DNA of 64,000 bases from Coprinopsis marcescibilis (GCA_004369085.1 ML210178.1:1-64000); one strand, 5' to 3'; positions 51,589-62,978 are shown, counted from the first letter of the stretch. The notes: a model not told the origin generated them from the sequence alone. Translations and numbers: made by a program.

Positions 51589-52480
51589 TTATTTGGGTTT
51601 TGGAGGGCCCGGTATAGCTGGCTGCGCTGGTGGACTTGCAATTGCAGTGCTCCCTGCTGCGATTGACGCCACTTGTGACAGAACATAGTGCGGTGGAGGG
51701 CTGTAGGCCCCCAAGGGCATCTCTTGAGACTGAGAATTTGCTGGGGGAGGCTCAACGTTAGGGGTGTACGGAGGCGCCGGTGTACTCCAGTTGTTCTGCG
51801 TATTGCCACCCAATATTCTGAGCTCAATTTGGGGTCCTGGCGTGACTTGCCCTAGGGCGTAGCCGAGAGCCTTAGCACTCATATTTCTCTTCAAAATGTG
51901 GGAAATCAAATTGCTCTTGCCATTTTTCCTTCTCAATCGAGACTCAGAGTGGTCCGATAGCGATTTTTTTGCCTTCCTCTTCCCGATCCAATAGCAAATT
52001 CCTAGCATTACTACCAACGGTATGAGGCCCGCAGCGATAAGCACAGGCTCCGCAGCAGTTCGTGAATTACTGCTGCCTGGGGGATACCAGAGTCTTGTGG
52101 GCGAGCCGTCCCTACTGGCCTTGGCCTTCTCTGAGACATTGTAGGTGTGGGGTCCATGTATTTGACTTGTGTGGGATAAATAAAATACCTAGATTGCGGG
52201 GTTAAAATAATTAGCTTTGCGCGGCATTTTGCTGTGGATGTAGCCTCACTCAGAGAGAATACTAGGCGCAAGGCTTGGGTGGTTAGGTCAAAGCGCAATA
52301 GGTGATTACCCTGAGGGAGACTGGAAAGGCGACCAACAGCAGCATGTCATATTCCAATATAAAGGGAGAATACCCATGGACACTTCCCAGAAAGCAGTTG
52401 ACGAATGCCACTCCCAACAGCATAGTCGAGGGTCTTTCACCGCTGCTGATAGTTGTACGCTGTATGCCGTCAAACCCGCT
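51589..52480 (-). CDS. Single-pass membrane protein with PPxY tail (copy d, reduced)
   Basis: The last exon is clear: an extracellular-side stretch (GPHTYNVSEKAKASRDG, then RLWYPPGSSNSRTA), a membrane helix (VLIAAGLIPLVVMLGICYWI), a basic stop-transfer (GKRKAKK), then a long Pro-rich cytoplasmic tail with PAPPYTP and SPPPHYV and the stop at 51589. The architecture and tail match the three genes to the right, but the tail lacks the IQEQI-type helix. Upstream exons are uncertain: a signal-like stretch MLLGVAFVNCFLGSVHG lies near 52445-52395 and another hydrophobic run just after it, but I could not join them in frame. There is room for only a small ectodomain, so this copy is reduced or partly decayed. 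The 5' boundary given is approximate. Confidence 0.5.
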
Positions 52481-53090
52481 GGTTCACAGCCGCGAGATGG
52501 GTGCAAAAGGATTTCAGTTGAGCGTTGAGTATAGGGGAGATGCTGTAAGAACGTCACATATGAGCTTGTAGCCGGGCAAAAGAGCCACAAATTTACGTAC
52601 AGTAAAGGACATATTTGCGTTCGCGCAGGATTTGTGAACTTGGGAGGAAAACTTGAATGACCGTGGGGGCATCTTGAGGCCTCGACTCTTTACATAAGTC
52701 GTGGAAACTCCGCGGCTTCAAGCTGTACTTGATAAAGCATTAGAATGCGACACTCAAGTGATCATCCTCCTTCTAACCGGGAGGAAGTTCCAGGAGCTTC
52801 AATGTGGTATAAATTTCCGTTATGAAGCCCCTCAAGTAACATATAACTTCAGGACCATTTCGACTAGTCCTTGTATCATAATGCACACATAGCTCTGCCT
52901 AGCAATGCTATCGTTTGGGAAAGGAGAAGTAACGAGATGGATGCTTAAATCACTCATCAAAGCGTTGCATTGGTAGCATGAGTCAATGAAATGGTGTTGT
53001 GCATGCTTGTGCCACGGGCACAGGCAATAATATAATGCAACTTATTTAGTGACCGACTTGTACTAAGGCATGGGTATAAGGGACTTAGTG
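52481..53090. other. Spacer between membrane-protein copies d and a
   Basis: About 600 bp of AT-richer sequence with no ORF of note. No repeat or RNA gene recognised. Confidence 0.4.
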
Positions 53091-54366
53091 TTATGGTGTG
53101 GTGGTAGTAAACACATTTGAATATACGGGGGGAGGCTGATCCTGAGTGGTATATCGAGTCACCGACCGCTGGAGATTTGTTCTTCCCAGGCCCCCAATCT
53201 GTTGACCCAACCCCGATATCTGCTCCTGAATATTCGTCAACACATGTGCAATCACTGCAGCGTCTTGCGGCGCATCCGTCCCGAACTGGTTTGCTCGCTG
53301 TGCAACGGCTTCGAGGTTCCGGTTATCAAACGGATATCTCGCCCCAGTTGACAGTTCACGCTGGATTGGACTTAAGCTTTCTCGGGCACCAGCTCTGAAG
53401 TAGTGTAAGACGGCGAGGAGAAATCGCTGGCTGGGTATGACTGTGCTTGTAGATTTGTCTCTAAACAAGAATCATATGGTTGATCTTGACCGCCAGCACT
53501 GGAAATCCAGTGGCGTTGACGGCGCTTCACTATAAGGATCGCAGCAGCGATGGCCAATACTACCGCAGCCAGTGTTCCTCCGACTGAGATGCCAATGACT
53601 GCGCCTATGGGAAGCGATGTTGACCGTGTTGGGGCAGTCAGCAACTCGGGCGACCCAATCTCTGGGTCCCACCTGGAATGACAAGCTACCATAAGTCGAT
53701 TGTTCACGGGAATAATAGGAGATTGGCTGGTACGTACGTAAATTCGGCACCGTCAAAGTTCACATAGTTTGGATCCCCAGTTTCAAAGGGGTAGGCAACA
53801 ATCTCAAGTCGATGCCAAGTCTGCAACAGGCTGGAGAATGCGATTACTGGGACCTTGTACGCATATTCGTTATCAAGGCTGTTGGGGATATGGCGGATTT
53901 GAGAAGGCTCATTGACATCAAGGCTCAGGCTTGCCTCCGTGGCCATGCTGTTGGAGAGAGTAAAATAGACCTGGATGGCAGAACCTGGTGGCGCAAGCAG
54001 AATAAATCAAAGATATACAATGGTATGTAAGCAGGACATATACATACCGTAGAAGTCAACTAGTATAGACCGTCGCACATTTCCCGAATGATTGGTGGTA
54101 GCGGTATAAGTACCTCGATTGACGTTTGCCCTGTTTGGCATGGCCAAAGAAAAAGCGGTTCCACCGTCTTGATTCATCCACATCCCGTTTGTCTGCGGAA
54201 GAAAAACAAGGCGAGACAGTGCAGGATGGCCCGCTGACCAAGGAGTGCTGCCAACTGCGTCTGCGTCTGCATCGTCCAGTGTGACGTTGGTGGGTACACA
54301 GAAGCATGAGACGATTAGTTGACAGAGGATCCAACTTAGATGCAGCGTCAACGTGCGGGACGACAT
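53091..54366 (-). CDS. Single-pass membrane protein with PPxY tail (copy a, 3' part broken)
   Basis: N-terminal signal peptide (LSWILCQLIVSCFC) then VPTNVTLDDADAD, the start of a beta-rich ectodomain that includes LVFLPQTNGMWMNQDGG and the exon junction RRSILVDFYG|SAIQVYFTLSN. A membrane helix (IGAVIGISVGGTLAAVVLA with following AAAILIV) and a basic KRRQRHW stop-transfer follow. The tail reads LVPEKA and then meets TAA at 53372-53374, where paralogues continue. Beyond it the homologous C-terminal region goes on, but in another frame: RANQFGTDAPQDAAVIAH, LTNIQEQISGLGQQIGGLG and DQPPPVYSNVF, stopping at 53091. Compared with copies b and c this is one nonsense change and one single-base loss near 53305-53325. 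The natural product would lack the helix and PPxY motif unless an unusual splice avoids both. Function unknown. Confidence 0.65.
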
Positions 54367-55037
54367 CTCCTAGGGTGACAGAATAAAGGTGACAAAGAGG
54401 AAAGCTATGTGGAGAAACGGCGGTGGGATATAAAAGAGTGTGGTTGGGCCAAGGATGAAAAAGAAAGAACCAGACTTTGGGCACAAAGTCGAATCTCGAT
54501 ATCCACGGTAGTGTGTGCACTGTTATATGCAGCATGGTATCAGACGTATCGCCATCCTCGACAGATGGCACAGTTGAGAAGAGCTCACCGCTGATAATCT
54601 CACTGCATCATGCACAAAGAACCTGCTTATATATCAACTTCTAAGTAAAGTGCTAAATATACTTGATCACTTGGAAGTTAGAGGTCAGCAGGTACCACAC
54701 ACAGCTCATCTTTGCTCCGTTGATTTATGTCAGCCTTTTTAGGCGCAAGAACCCCGAGCTAGCACCACTTGATCCTGTTCTTGCACACTTGGGTCATCGG
54801 CAGCAGGCTCAGATACACCGGTACTGATAAGCCTGCAGCATATTTCAATCCCGAAATTGCCGTGTCTCTTTGAGCCACAAGCTAGAGTATGCAGACTGTG
54901 ACAGCTGTAGTTCAACCAGGTAATGATATGCGTGGGCGGGCGCTTAATTGAGAATGAACTTGCTCGACGGTTTTCTGATACCTTAGCGTGTAAGTATGTA
55001 GCGTTTGCTTGCAATGTCTAACAATATGTGAAATGAT
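54367..55037. promoter_or_regulatory. Spacer and promoter of copy a
   Basis: About 670 bp between the start of copy a and the stop of copy b. It must hold the promoter of copy a. No convincing ORF. Confidence 0.4.
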
Positions 55038-56577
55038 CTATGGTTTCTGTTGTACGGCAACTGAGCCAGAGATTGGTAAATTAGGGAGCAAGGCTTGCGG
55101 CGGCGAGTATCCGGGAGGAGGGTAATTGGCAATACTTTGGGTCGATCTTCGCCCCAGGTTGGCTCCTCCTTGGATCCCAATCTGCTGACCCAATCTTCGT
55201 ATCTGCTCCTGAATATCCCTCAGCACCTCCGTAGTTGCACCACCTTCCTGCGGCCCATCCAACCCAGGCTGGCCTGCTCTTTGAGCAACGCCATCGAGGG
55301 TCCCTGTTATCAAAAGTATCTCTCGCCGCAACTCGTCGGCCCGACTGTGGTCTATGCAACCTTGAACCTTCTCAGCCACAGATACCAGGTCAGCTGGCTG
55401 GAGGTCGCTGGCTGGGTATGGATGTGCGAGGAAGCTTGCCTCAGAATCTGTTTTGAAAGTGTCCTTCTGAGTCTGACTCTCTACGCTGCGGCCGCGGTCA
55501 CGTCGCCGGCGCTTGGCTCTGACGATCGCTGCAGCGACGACTGTTACCACCACAGCCGTGCACGCGGCTGAGATGCCGGCGGCTGCGCCTATAGAAAGTG
55601 ACGTCGTCGACGCAGTAGCTGTCGAGCCATCCAAGGGTTGAGGCATCCCTTTCTCAGGATCCCACCTAGAATACCAAGCTGCCGTGAGTCAAGTGACTCG
55701 GAAGGATGTAAACGAAAAGAAACGCACGTAAGCTCAGCATAGTCAAAATTCATGTAGTTCGGTCTATCAGAGGGAGTGGCGACGATCTCAAGCTTGTGCC
55801 ACGCCTGCTCAAGGTCGGAGAGTTGGACGACCGGGATTTGATAGGCATAGTTGCTGGTAAGGGTGCCATTTACATGGCGTATTTGACGAAGCTCAATGCC
55901 GTCAAGACACACATCTGCTTCGGTGGGTGCATAGTTGGAGAGAGTAAAGAAGAGCTGAATGGCAGAACCTAGTAACGCAAATGAGGACGCAGCGACACAA
56001 ACATAGAATTGGGATGAGTAGTATACTTACCATAGAAGTCAATGACTATGGAACGCTTTACAGTTTCAAAGGATTCGTTGATACTAGCAGTGAAAGTACC
56101 CTGACTGGCATTGTCCGGGTTTGGATTAAAGGGAAATCCTGTAAGTCCACGCGAATTAAGGATAACAGGCACACGCGTCGTTACAGACACAACCATTGTC
56201 CGTGTCTGAATGCGGGTGCGAACTGGGGCGAGGCTGGTAACTGTAACCGTGGCAGGGGTCTCCTGGGGTGCAGTTTCAGTGACAGTCTCGGTGGCAGAAA
56301 CGGTGTTGTCGAGGAAAACGGTGTTGTTGACGAAAACGGTGTCGGTGGCATAAACATCAATCCTGTCTTCACCATCTTGGTTCGTCCATATCCCGTTTGT
56401 CGGTGGCTCAAAAGAAAGGCGAGACAGAGTGTAACGGCCCGATGGGAGCAGGACATTGTAAGACACGTCTGCGTCGTCGATTGTAACATTAATGGGTGTG
56501 CACAGGCAGAGGTTGAAGCTATTTAGCCAGCCGGTCAGAACAAAGATAAGCAGCACGGATGGCGTCTGGGAAGACAT
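55038..56577 (-). CDS. Single-pass membrane protein with PPxY tail (copy b)
   Basis: Intact member. Start chosen at 56577 (MSSQTPSVLLIFVLTGWL), which begins a signal peptide; an upstream ATG at 56625 would bury it. The ectodomain opens TPINVTIDDADVSYNVLL and includes LSFEPPTNGIWTNQDGE, a Val/Thr/Asn-rich insertion with repeats of NTVF-type units (about residues 85-125) absent from copies a and c, and the conserved junction RSIVIDFYG|SAIQLFFTLSN. EVDVCLDG-like and WHKLEIVATPSDRP segments follow, then the membrane helix (GAAAGISAACTAVVVTVVAA) with RAKRRRRDRGR after it. The cytoplasmic tail has a helix (EVLRDIQEQIRRLGQQIG) and NYPPPGYSPP, ending VAVQQKP at 55038. About 430 residues. Family common in Agaricomycetes without assigned function. 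Confidence 0.78.
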
Positions 56578-57804
56578 ATCCCTGCACCTTAAGGACGGGG
56601 AGTGAGAGTAAAGCAGCGAGAGCAAGAAGCAAACTAGGACAGGACACTAAGTGTCAGCGTCCGCTGCTAGTATATCTACTGTATGTTGGAAGATGATGAG
56701 CGTGGCAGTCCGCAGTATTCATACTACCATCTTTTGGATTAACAGACGACGGTCATTGAGAAGCAAGCTACATCAATGCATCAGCCCTCAACATGAAGCC
56801 TAATATAACTCTATGACTTCTGATGCATGACACTCCATATTAAGCTAATAGTGCGACCGCCTGCGTCGCCCATCGATTTACATCAGTAAATGGGCATTTT
56901 AGTTTCCAGAGCTTTTTCTGACCAAAAGACCTCACGAAACCTTGAAAACCCCGGAAACCCGGCGACTCAAAAACCTTCCAAAACCTAGGTTCATTTTCGC
57001 GAAACTGAGATGAGTTTGGCTCACGCATGAGTATTATAGGAATCAATCTCGGACGTTCGTAAACCGAAAAGCAGATAAGAATACATCTAGATATGAGGTG
57101 GTTTCCAGGCCGGGTTTCCGAGGTTTCCCAGCTTTATTTTCAGGAAACCTTGTTACCAGCAGAAAACCGGAACTTAAAATGACTTGAGTGATGTGTGTGA
57201 AGTGTTGGTTACCTCAAAGTTAACCTGAGGATGACTTGGATGGTGTTGAGGGTAGCGATCCGAGTTATTAACATGGTAGGCATTTACCTAGCTATAACAA
57301 CTTGATTTCCAAAGGTCTTTCGGAGTCTGCTGCCACTGAAACTCCGACGCGGAGGGAAGGCCAGCCTGCTGATCCGTACAGGCAAGTAGACGGTATATAA
57401 GTAACGTGTCGCGTTAGAAAGGAGAACGCGCGTCGTACCGTCGGCTTTGATTTTTGTGGCCGCCAAGCAACTTTATATGTGGAATGTCAGTCATTTTCCA
57501 ATTTAACACAACGGCGGTGGTGAAGGACGTACTATACAATCCATTACCGAGGGTACTATCTGCTTCGAAGTTTGCCAGCCTTCTTTGCTTGCGCCGCGCG
57601 AGGTTTCAGACGATGGCCCACGGCGGGCGCTTAATTATGCGGCCAAGGACGCACCAGAAAAAAAGAATCCAACTTGATGTCGACTCATCATCTGGGAATT
57701 TCTAAAGCAGGCACAAAGCTCATCCACATTGAGTACCAACATACATTTCACTTTTTTCGTTTTCTGCTGCTTGTTGACTGAGGCTGACAGTAGTAGTATA
57801 TAAA
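56578..57804. other. Spacer with GGAAACC-type inverted repeats
   Basis: About 1.2 kb with no supported gene. Between 56930 and 57180 short GGAAACC/GGTTTCC motifs recur on both strands, including a perfect 12-bp inverted pair at 56952-56963 and 57108-57119. This could be a small element or a regulatory site. The left part is the promoter of copy b. Confidence 0.4.
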
Positions 57805-59063
57805 TTACAGTGAATAGTCAGGGGGAGGGTGATCGGGAGTGCTCCGAGTTGCCGTCCGCCGCAGGGCGGCTGTTCCTGCTCCTTGGGAGCCAAGCTGCTG
57901 ACCTATTTTCCGTATCTGCTCCTGAATATCACCCAACACCTGTGCGATCCCGACAGTATCCGAGTCTTGCGGCACATCCAGCCCAGCCTGCAAGGCTCGT
58001 TGGGCAACAGCATCGAGACTCCCCGTTATCGAAGCGATTTCCTGTTCCAGTGAGTCGCTGTCCCGGTTAAATTCCAACCGGACCTGGGCCTTCTCAGGCT
58101 CAGGTGCTGGGGCGAGAACGGTGCTCGGTGGGATATCGTCGAACGGGTATGGCTGTGTGCGCTCGTTTGCGTCGGATTCTGAGCGAGGGGGTTGGCCGGG
58201 GCCGCATATTCTAGATAGCCAGTGGTATCGCCGGCGCTTGACTATGATGATGGTAGCTGCTGCTGCCAGCAGCACGACGGCCGATGCTCCTCCTGCTGAA
58301 GCTCCAATGATCACACCTCGCGACGGGGCTGTCACGCAATTGGCACTGGACGAAAGCAGCTCCGAGGGCGACCCTTTCTCTGAATCCCACCTGAGTTGCC
58401 CAGGTCCGTGAGTCTCGTGTCCACAAAGGATGGAAAGGATAAGTGATAGATTTGGCAACGCACGTAAATTCGGCATAGTCAAAGATCACACTGTTGTTCA
58501 CCTCAATGCCAAAGGGAACGACGGCGATCTCGAGCTTGTGCCAGGCCTGCACCAGGCCGGGGAGCCCTAGCACCGGGTATTTGTAGGAAATCTGGGCGTC
58601 GCGGTTGGAGGCGGCATGGCGGATTTGCCACGGTTCATCACCGTCGAGGCTCACGTCTGCGTACGTGTTTACCAAGTTGGAGAGAGTAAAGAAGAGCTGG
58701 ATGGCCGAGCCTAAGAGTATGTGGATTAGATGCGATGCATATAGATACAAGGTAAATATCCTTACCGTAAAATTCAATAGATATTACACGCCTCTTACCC
58801 CCGGAATGGCGGGTGCTAGCGGTGAAAGTGCCATGATGGAGTCTTTCGAGGTCTGGATTTCCCAGTTGAAGCATCGATTGCGATTCACTTTGATCCGACC
58901 ACATCCCGGTTTTCTGCGGAAGAAACGTGAGGCGAAATAGGGCGGTGGGTTTCATGCTGTCGGCGTCGTCGATTGTGACGTTGCTGGGTACACATGAGCA
59001 TAGGCCAACTAGCCGGCAGATCAGAGCACAGACATGCAGCACGGTCCACTTGCGAGAAGCCAT
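57805..59063 (-). CDS. Single-pass membrane protein with PPxY tail (copy c)
   Basis: Intact member. Start at 59063 (MASRKWTVLHVCALICRLVG) opens a signal peptide ending around LCSCVP; the ATG 66 bases upstream is less likely. The ectodomain starts SNVTIDDADSMKPTALF, continues LTFLPQKTGMWSDQSE, then the conserved exon junction ISIEFYG|SAIQLFFTLSN, DVSLDGDEPWQIRHAAS and AWHKLEIAVVPFG. One membrane helix (GVIIGASAGGASAVVLLAAA, then ATIIIV) and a basic KRRRYHW follow. The tail has EKAQVRLEFN, a helix VLGDIQEQIRKIGQQLGSQG and ends DHPPPDYSL just before the stop at 57805. About 350 residues. Same intron positions as copies a and b. Cell-surface or endomembrane location is inferred. Confidence 0.78.
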
Positions 59064-60492
59064 ATCCTGTAACCACAGATGAAAAGGGTGGGGGGATGGG
59101 AGAACCAAATTATAGTTGCGAACACTCAAAATATACGGCTACTATATACTAATCCGTAACATAGCAGAGCATAAAAATTTTATCAGACATTCGATGCACC
59201 AGCTTTCGTTGAAACAGATATTCCCAAGTTTAACGGTGATGGGAGTAGGTCTATTCTCATCCCATCACCTGAATCAGATTTCCACAGATACTTCTCAGAC
59301 TTCGAACGTCTCGGTGCATCAATGGCTCAATGTGTCTTTGTACTCATGACACTGGTTGGGAACTTTGAGCTACCGTACAAGGTCTGTGAGGGTCTGTGAG
59401 TCTGTGACCTTGTGCGCGGCGCCTACTACAACTTCAGAGAGATCAAGGGGCCAGCAGCCTGAGTGCGGGCATGGGTGAATCGGCGGAGAAGCCGAGAGCG
59501 CCAAGCGACGCATCCACTGTGCATCTGTTGTTCAAGCTTCCCCCTCGTGAAATCTGTAAATAGCAGAGCATTTGTAGCAGGAATGGTAAGCTCTATCAAT
59601 ACTTGTGCATCTTTTCCTTTGACTGAACAACACCATGCAGTGTATTAAACTGGCAAAGCCAAATTCCCCTCTGTCGCCGAATCTGCATAGCTTGTGCCCA
59701 GCCTTGCTTCGTGATCCGCGTACTACCCATGGGCATTATTCCTTGCACTCGCAAACTGGCTTCATCAACTTTCTCTTGCACAAAGACCATCAGTTTCGAA
59801 CAGTCTTGGTTTATTCTTCTTTCAGCCCGGTCAAACGATGGTATTCTTCTCATCAGCCTGCTCATGTGCAGTCAGATATACTACGCTTAAGAGTTCTTCC
59901 GTCCGCCTCTTTCTAGGACAAGTAATGACCTTGTGGCAAAGACAAAAAAATACAAAATACATTCCAGGAATGGAAAGCTCTCGATTCCCAAAGGTCCATA
60001 GTATCACCATGCAGAAAAAGCATCGCCAGTGGCAAACAAACTGCAGCACAAAATTGCGCCCCTCATCCGAGTCCTGCCATCGAGTCTGATGTGCTTGCCC
60101 AGCTGCGAGAGCCCGAAGGCGTGCGAATACAGTAGTACCAAGTACTACAATGTTTCTGCAGAGGAACCAAGTTCGTGGTGAATTCCTAGCTAGCTACACA
60201 CCTCACCTCCCGGTGTAAAGAGACACGCGAATCCTTACACATCGCCCAAGCCGGTTCTACAATATAATAATAACATAATAATACAAATCAACGCACAACG
60301 AATCAAGCAAGGGGCTATAGTACATACAAATCGCTCAGGAATCATATCATATCGCATCGTATCACATCGAGAGCATCCAATCCACAGGCATAGTGGGGGG
60401 GCCAAAAAATATAATATAAAGGTACAGAGTCCCACCGCGAATAACCGTTTCTTTCGCCAAGCTCACAGCTCTACCTCCACGCACACCTCAAC
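59064..60492. other. Intergenic, no supported gene
   Basis: About 1.4 kb between the start of copy c and the stop of the RING gene. A run of GGTCTGTGA repeats lies near 59378-59405. AT-rich sequence at 60250-60420 probably belongs to the 3' untranslated region of the RING gene. Confidence 0.45.
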
Positions 60493-62575
60493 TCAAGACC
60501 CAACCCTCCCAAGCCCAGCCCGACTCTCCACATCAGCCATCACAATCGTGCCCCCGGCCGGATTCGCATTCGCATCACCCGTCCTACCCCCCGTAAAACT
60601 CCTCAAAAACGCCGGCCTGGTGAGGTTGCCCAACAGCCCTCCACCACTCGGAGCTGGTTCCGTAGCACCCTCCGTAGCCGCCGCCGCAGGGGCAGCAGTA
60701 GTAGCAGTAGCGCCCTCCGCCAACTTGCTGTTGCTGTTTGGCGTCCCGACGGGGAGCAAAGGCGGCGCGGTCGTTATCCTCAACAACGACGTATAAGCTA
60801 GCTCAAAAAGTCAGCGACGCACACACCAAACTCAATAAAAAAGACCAACGTTGTCGGCAAACAGGACAGAACCATCCCTTGGCTTTACGCTTCCTTCTCT
60901 GATTCATGATCCCCCCCGTGGTAGTCGTCACCGTCGGCGCAGCAACAGTCGCAGCAGCCGCATTACCTTCCGCATTAGCCGCCCCCCCAACAGCATCCCC
61001 ACCAACCCCCGCATCATCCGCCGTCTGCGTGATATTCCCCCCCGCGCCAAACTCGACCATATTCAGCGCACACTCCTTGCACGCGACGAGATGGCGGCAC
61101 GGCAGTAGCACAACCTCGCGCGGGGAGCTCAGGCACAGCAAACACTCTTCCGTCTGCACATCCCCCTCGGCTTCCGCCTCGTGCGCGATGGGTGGGTAAT
61201 TGCTGTGCGCAGGGGTAGCAGCGGGAGGGGGTGTGGCAGCAGAGGTGGTGGTCGAGCTCAGCCCGAATATCTCGTGCAGGTGGAAAGTGTGCGGACCGAT
61301 CGTCGCCTCGCGTTTCACGACTTTGACGACCCAGGGACGGGTGTCGGGTTCCTCTTCCTCTTCTTCTTCGGCGGCATCTTGCGGGGTAGACGGTGCGTCT
61401 GCGTCGTCGGGTTTCGCGTCTGCTACGCTTGCTTCGGCAGCAGCAGGGGGCAGCTTGGGAGCAGGGGGAGGTCCAACACGGACGACGTGCAGATATGTAA
61501 CTTGTTCGTTCGGTGCGGCCAGTTCCGTGCCTTGTTCATCCAGGGCCACAAGCTTGATGGTGATCTTCACCCCATCTTCTTCCGCAATCGTAGGCTTATT
61601 AACTGGGGCTTCGGCTGGTGCGGCAGGAGGGGTAGGATCGGCGACGGGCGAAGTGGGCTGGGCATCTACCACTGCCAACGCAGGGCCGGCGATGGTGCGA
61701 TTGGCAACCGGCTTTCTGAACCTGAATGCCTGTGTGAAGCGGCGTCTGTGGCGGTGACTGGTGGGTTCGGAGGCGGAGACCGGGGTGGGAGCGCGGTAGT
61801 CAGCTTCGGGGGGTGGGAGTGTGAGAGCACTGGCGGGGTCGGGGTGGTGCTCAGTGGGGGCTTTTTCGAAGCGGGCAAGCTCGATGACGGCGCCGTCGTC
61901 GAGGGTGAGGCGGCGGTTGAAGCCTGCCTCGACGACTGCCTCGAAGATGAGGAGCTTTGCGTGGGGGTGGTGAGGCGGTACGCCGGGTGGGGCGTCTGGG
62001 TGGTTCTTGGGCAGGAAAACGTGGATGTGGATGCCGACTTTGGGGGCGTCGCAGTCGTATTCGAATTCCAAACTGTGCTGGAGATGGTGGGCCGAGGCCG
62101 AGGTGAGCGGGGCCAGGGGAGAGAGACGGATAGACGGCCGCTTGAGGTTGACGAGGGCTTGGAGGGTGGTTGTGGGTTGCAGTGGCTGTTGTAGCTGTTA
62201 GATTGGACGAGGTAGAAATGAATAGACTTGCGTCTTTGCTCCTATCGATCCAGGCTGTGACGACGTCGGGGGTCAGCTCGTCGGTGACAACCTTTTTGTC
62301 GACAACGGCGGTCCAGGCTGGCCCGCTTGTGACAGCACCGATGTTGGGTCCGAACAGCGGCTCGAGTGCTTTACGATCTCGAGCGGTGGCATTTCCATTG
62401 ATGTCGTTTAGAGGCAGGAGATGGTCGATCCCGCCGTTGCTGTTTGGGTGCGGGGTGCTGGCAGTGGCGGTGTCCCGGCCCCTGCGACCGCGGGCCCATT
62501 GCAGCGAATCTGCAGGCAGTCAGAGGATGGCAGGAGGGCAGGGAGAGACGACTTACACCAGTCGGACAGACTCAT
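60493..62575 (-). CDS. RING-finger E3 ubiquitin ligase, MGRN1/RNF157-like
   Basis: Start at 62575 (MSLSDW) with an immediate intron; the second exon gives SLQWARGRRGRD, and further on LVNLKRPSIRLSPLAP and LEFEYDCDAPKVGIHIHVFL, the beta-rich substrate-side domain found ahead of the RING in mahogunin-type ligases. A Pro/Ala-rich middle with an EEEEEEE run follows, then a C3HC4 RING: CLLC, CRHLVACKEC and CPVCRQ, with PYTSLLRI after an intron in the Pro codon. The spacing between CKEC and CPVC is 67 residues, mostly Ala/Gly/Thr/Asn, against about ten in animal MGRN1. A low-complexity tail ends at the stop at 60493. Total is about 640 residues. Role: E3 ligase working with an E2; animal relatives act in endosomal traffic. 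The position next to PPxY proteins is not evidence of a link, since PPxY binds WW-domain ligases. Confidence 0.82.
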
Positions 62576-62978
62576 CGTTGGAAGAGGAGAGTCAAGTGTG
62601 AGAGACAACAACAACAACAAGCTTTGATCGGGACAAGTCTCTTTGCCTCCGCAGTCTGGACGGCAAGTTCATGCCGTCCAGGAAAACAAAGCGAGAGTGT
62701 TCTCAGCGAGATTCTACAGCTCTAGGTCAGGCCTGGCTTGGACAGCCATGACAAAGTTGAGATATACATCTTCGTTCCTATGCAACATCTCGTGTTTGAC
62801 GGCAAAGTGCGGTGACAACTTGGCCCTTTGTGGGCGCTGCCCTGGCATCACTCACCGCAGCCAACTCTCTCCGGCTCCCGTTGACCGCAAGCCCTAGACC
62901 CCCTACTTATACCGCACCCCTTTCATTCTGCTCTAATCTTTACCTCTTTTTTTTTTCTTTTTTCTTTCTCCTTCTCCA
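62576..62978. promoter_or_regulatory. Divergent promoter between RING gene and glyoxal oxidase
   Basis: This 403-bp region separates the two starts and probably drives both. On the oxidase side a long T/C tract (about 62941-62975) lies just before the ATG, a common feature of highly expressed fungal genes. A CAA/AAC repeat sits at 62607-62621 in the RING leader. Confidence 0.5.

Noticed and set aside
55095..55571. Plus-strand ORF over membrane protein copy b
   Set aside because: Antisense shadow of the conserved tail and helix of copy b; no homology or splice context.
61181..62194. 337-codon plus-strand ORF across the RING gene
   Set aside because: It is the GC-rich shadow of the minus-strand coding sequence; its product is a Gly/Arg/Val-rich string with no domain, while the minus frame has clear RING motifs.
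60493..62575. Functional link between the RING ligase and the neighbouring PPxY proteins
   Set aside because: PPxY motifs bind WW domains, which this RING protein lacks; neighbourhood alone is weak evidence in fungi.
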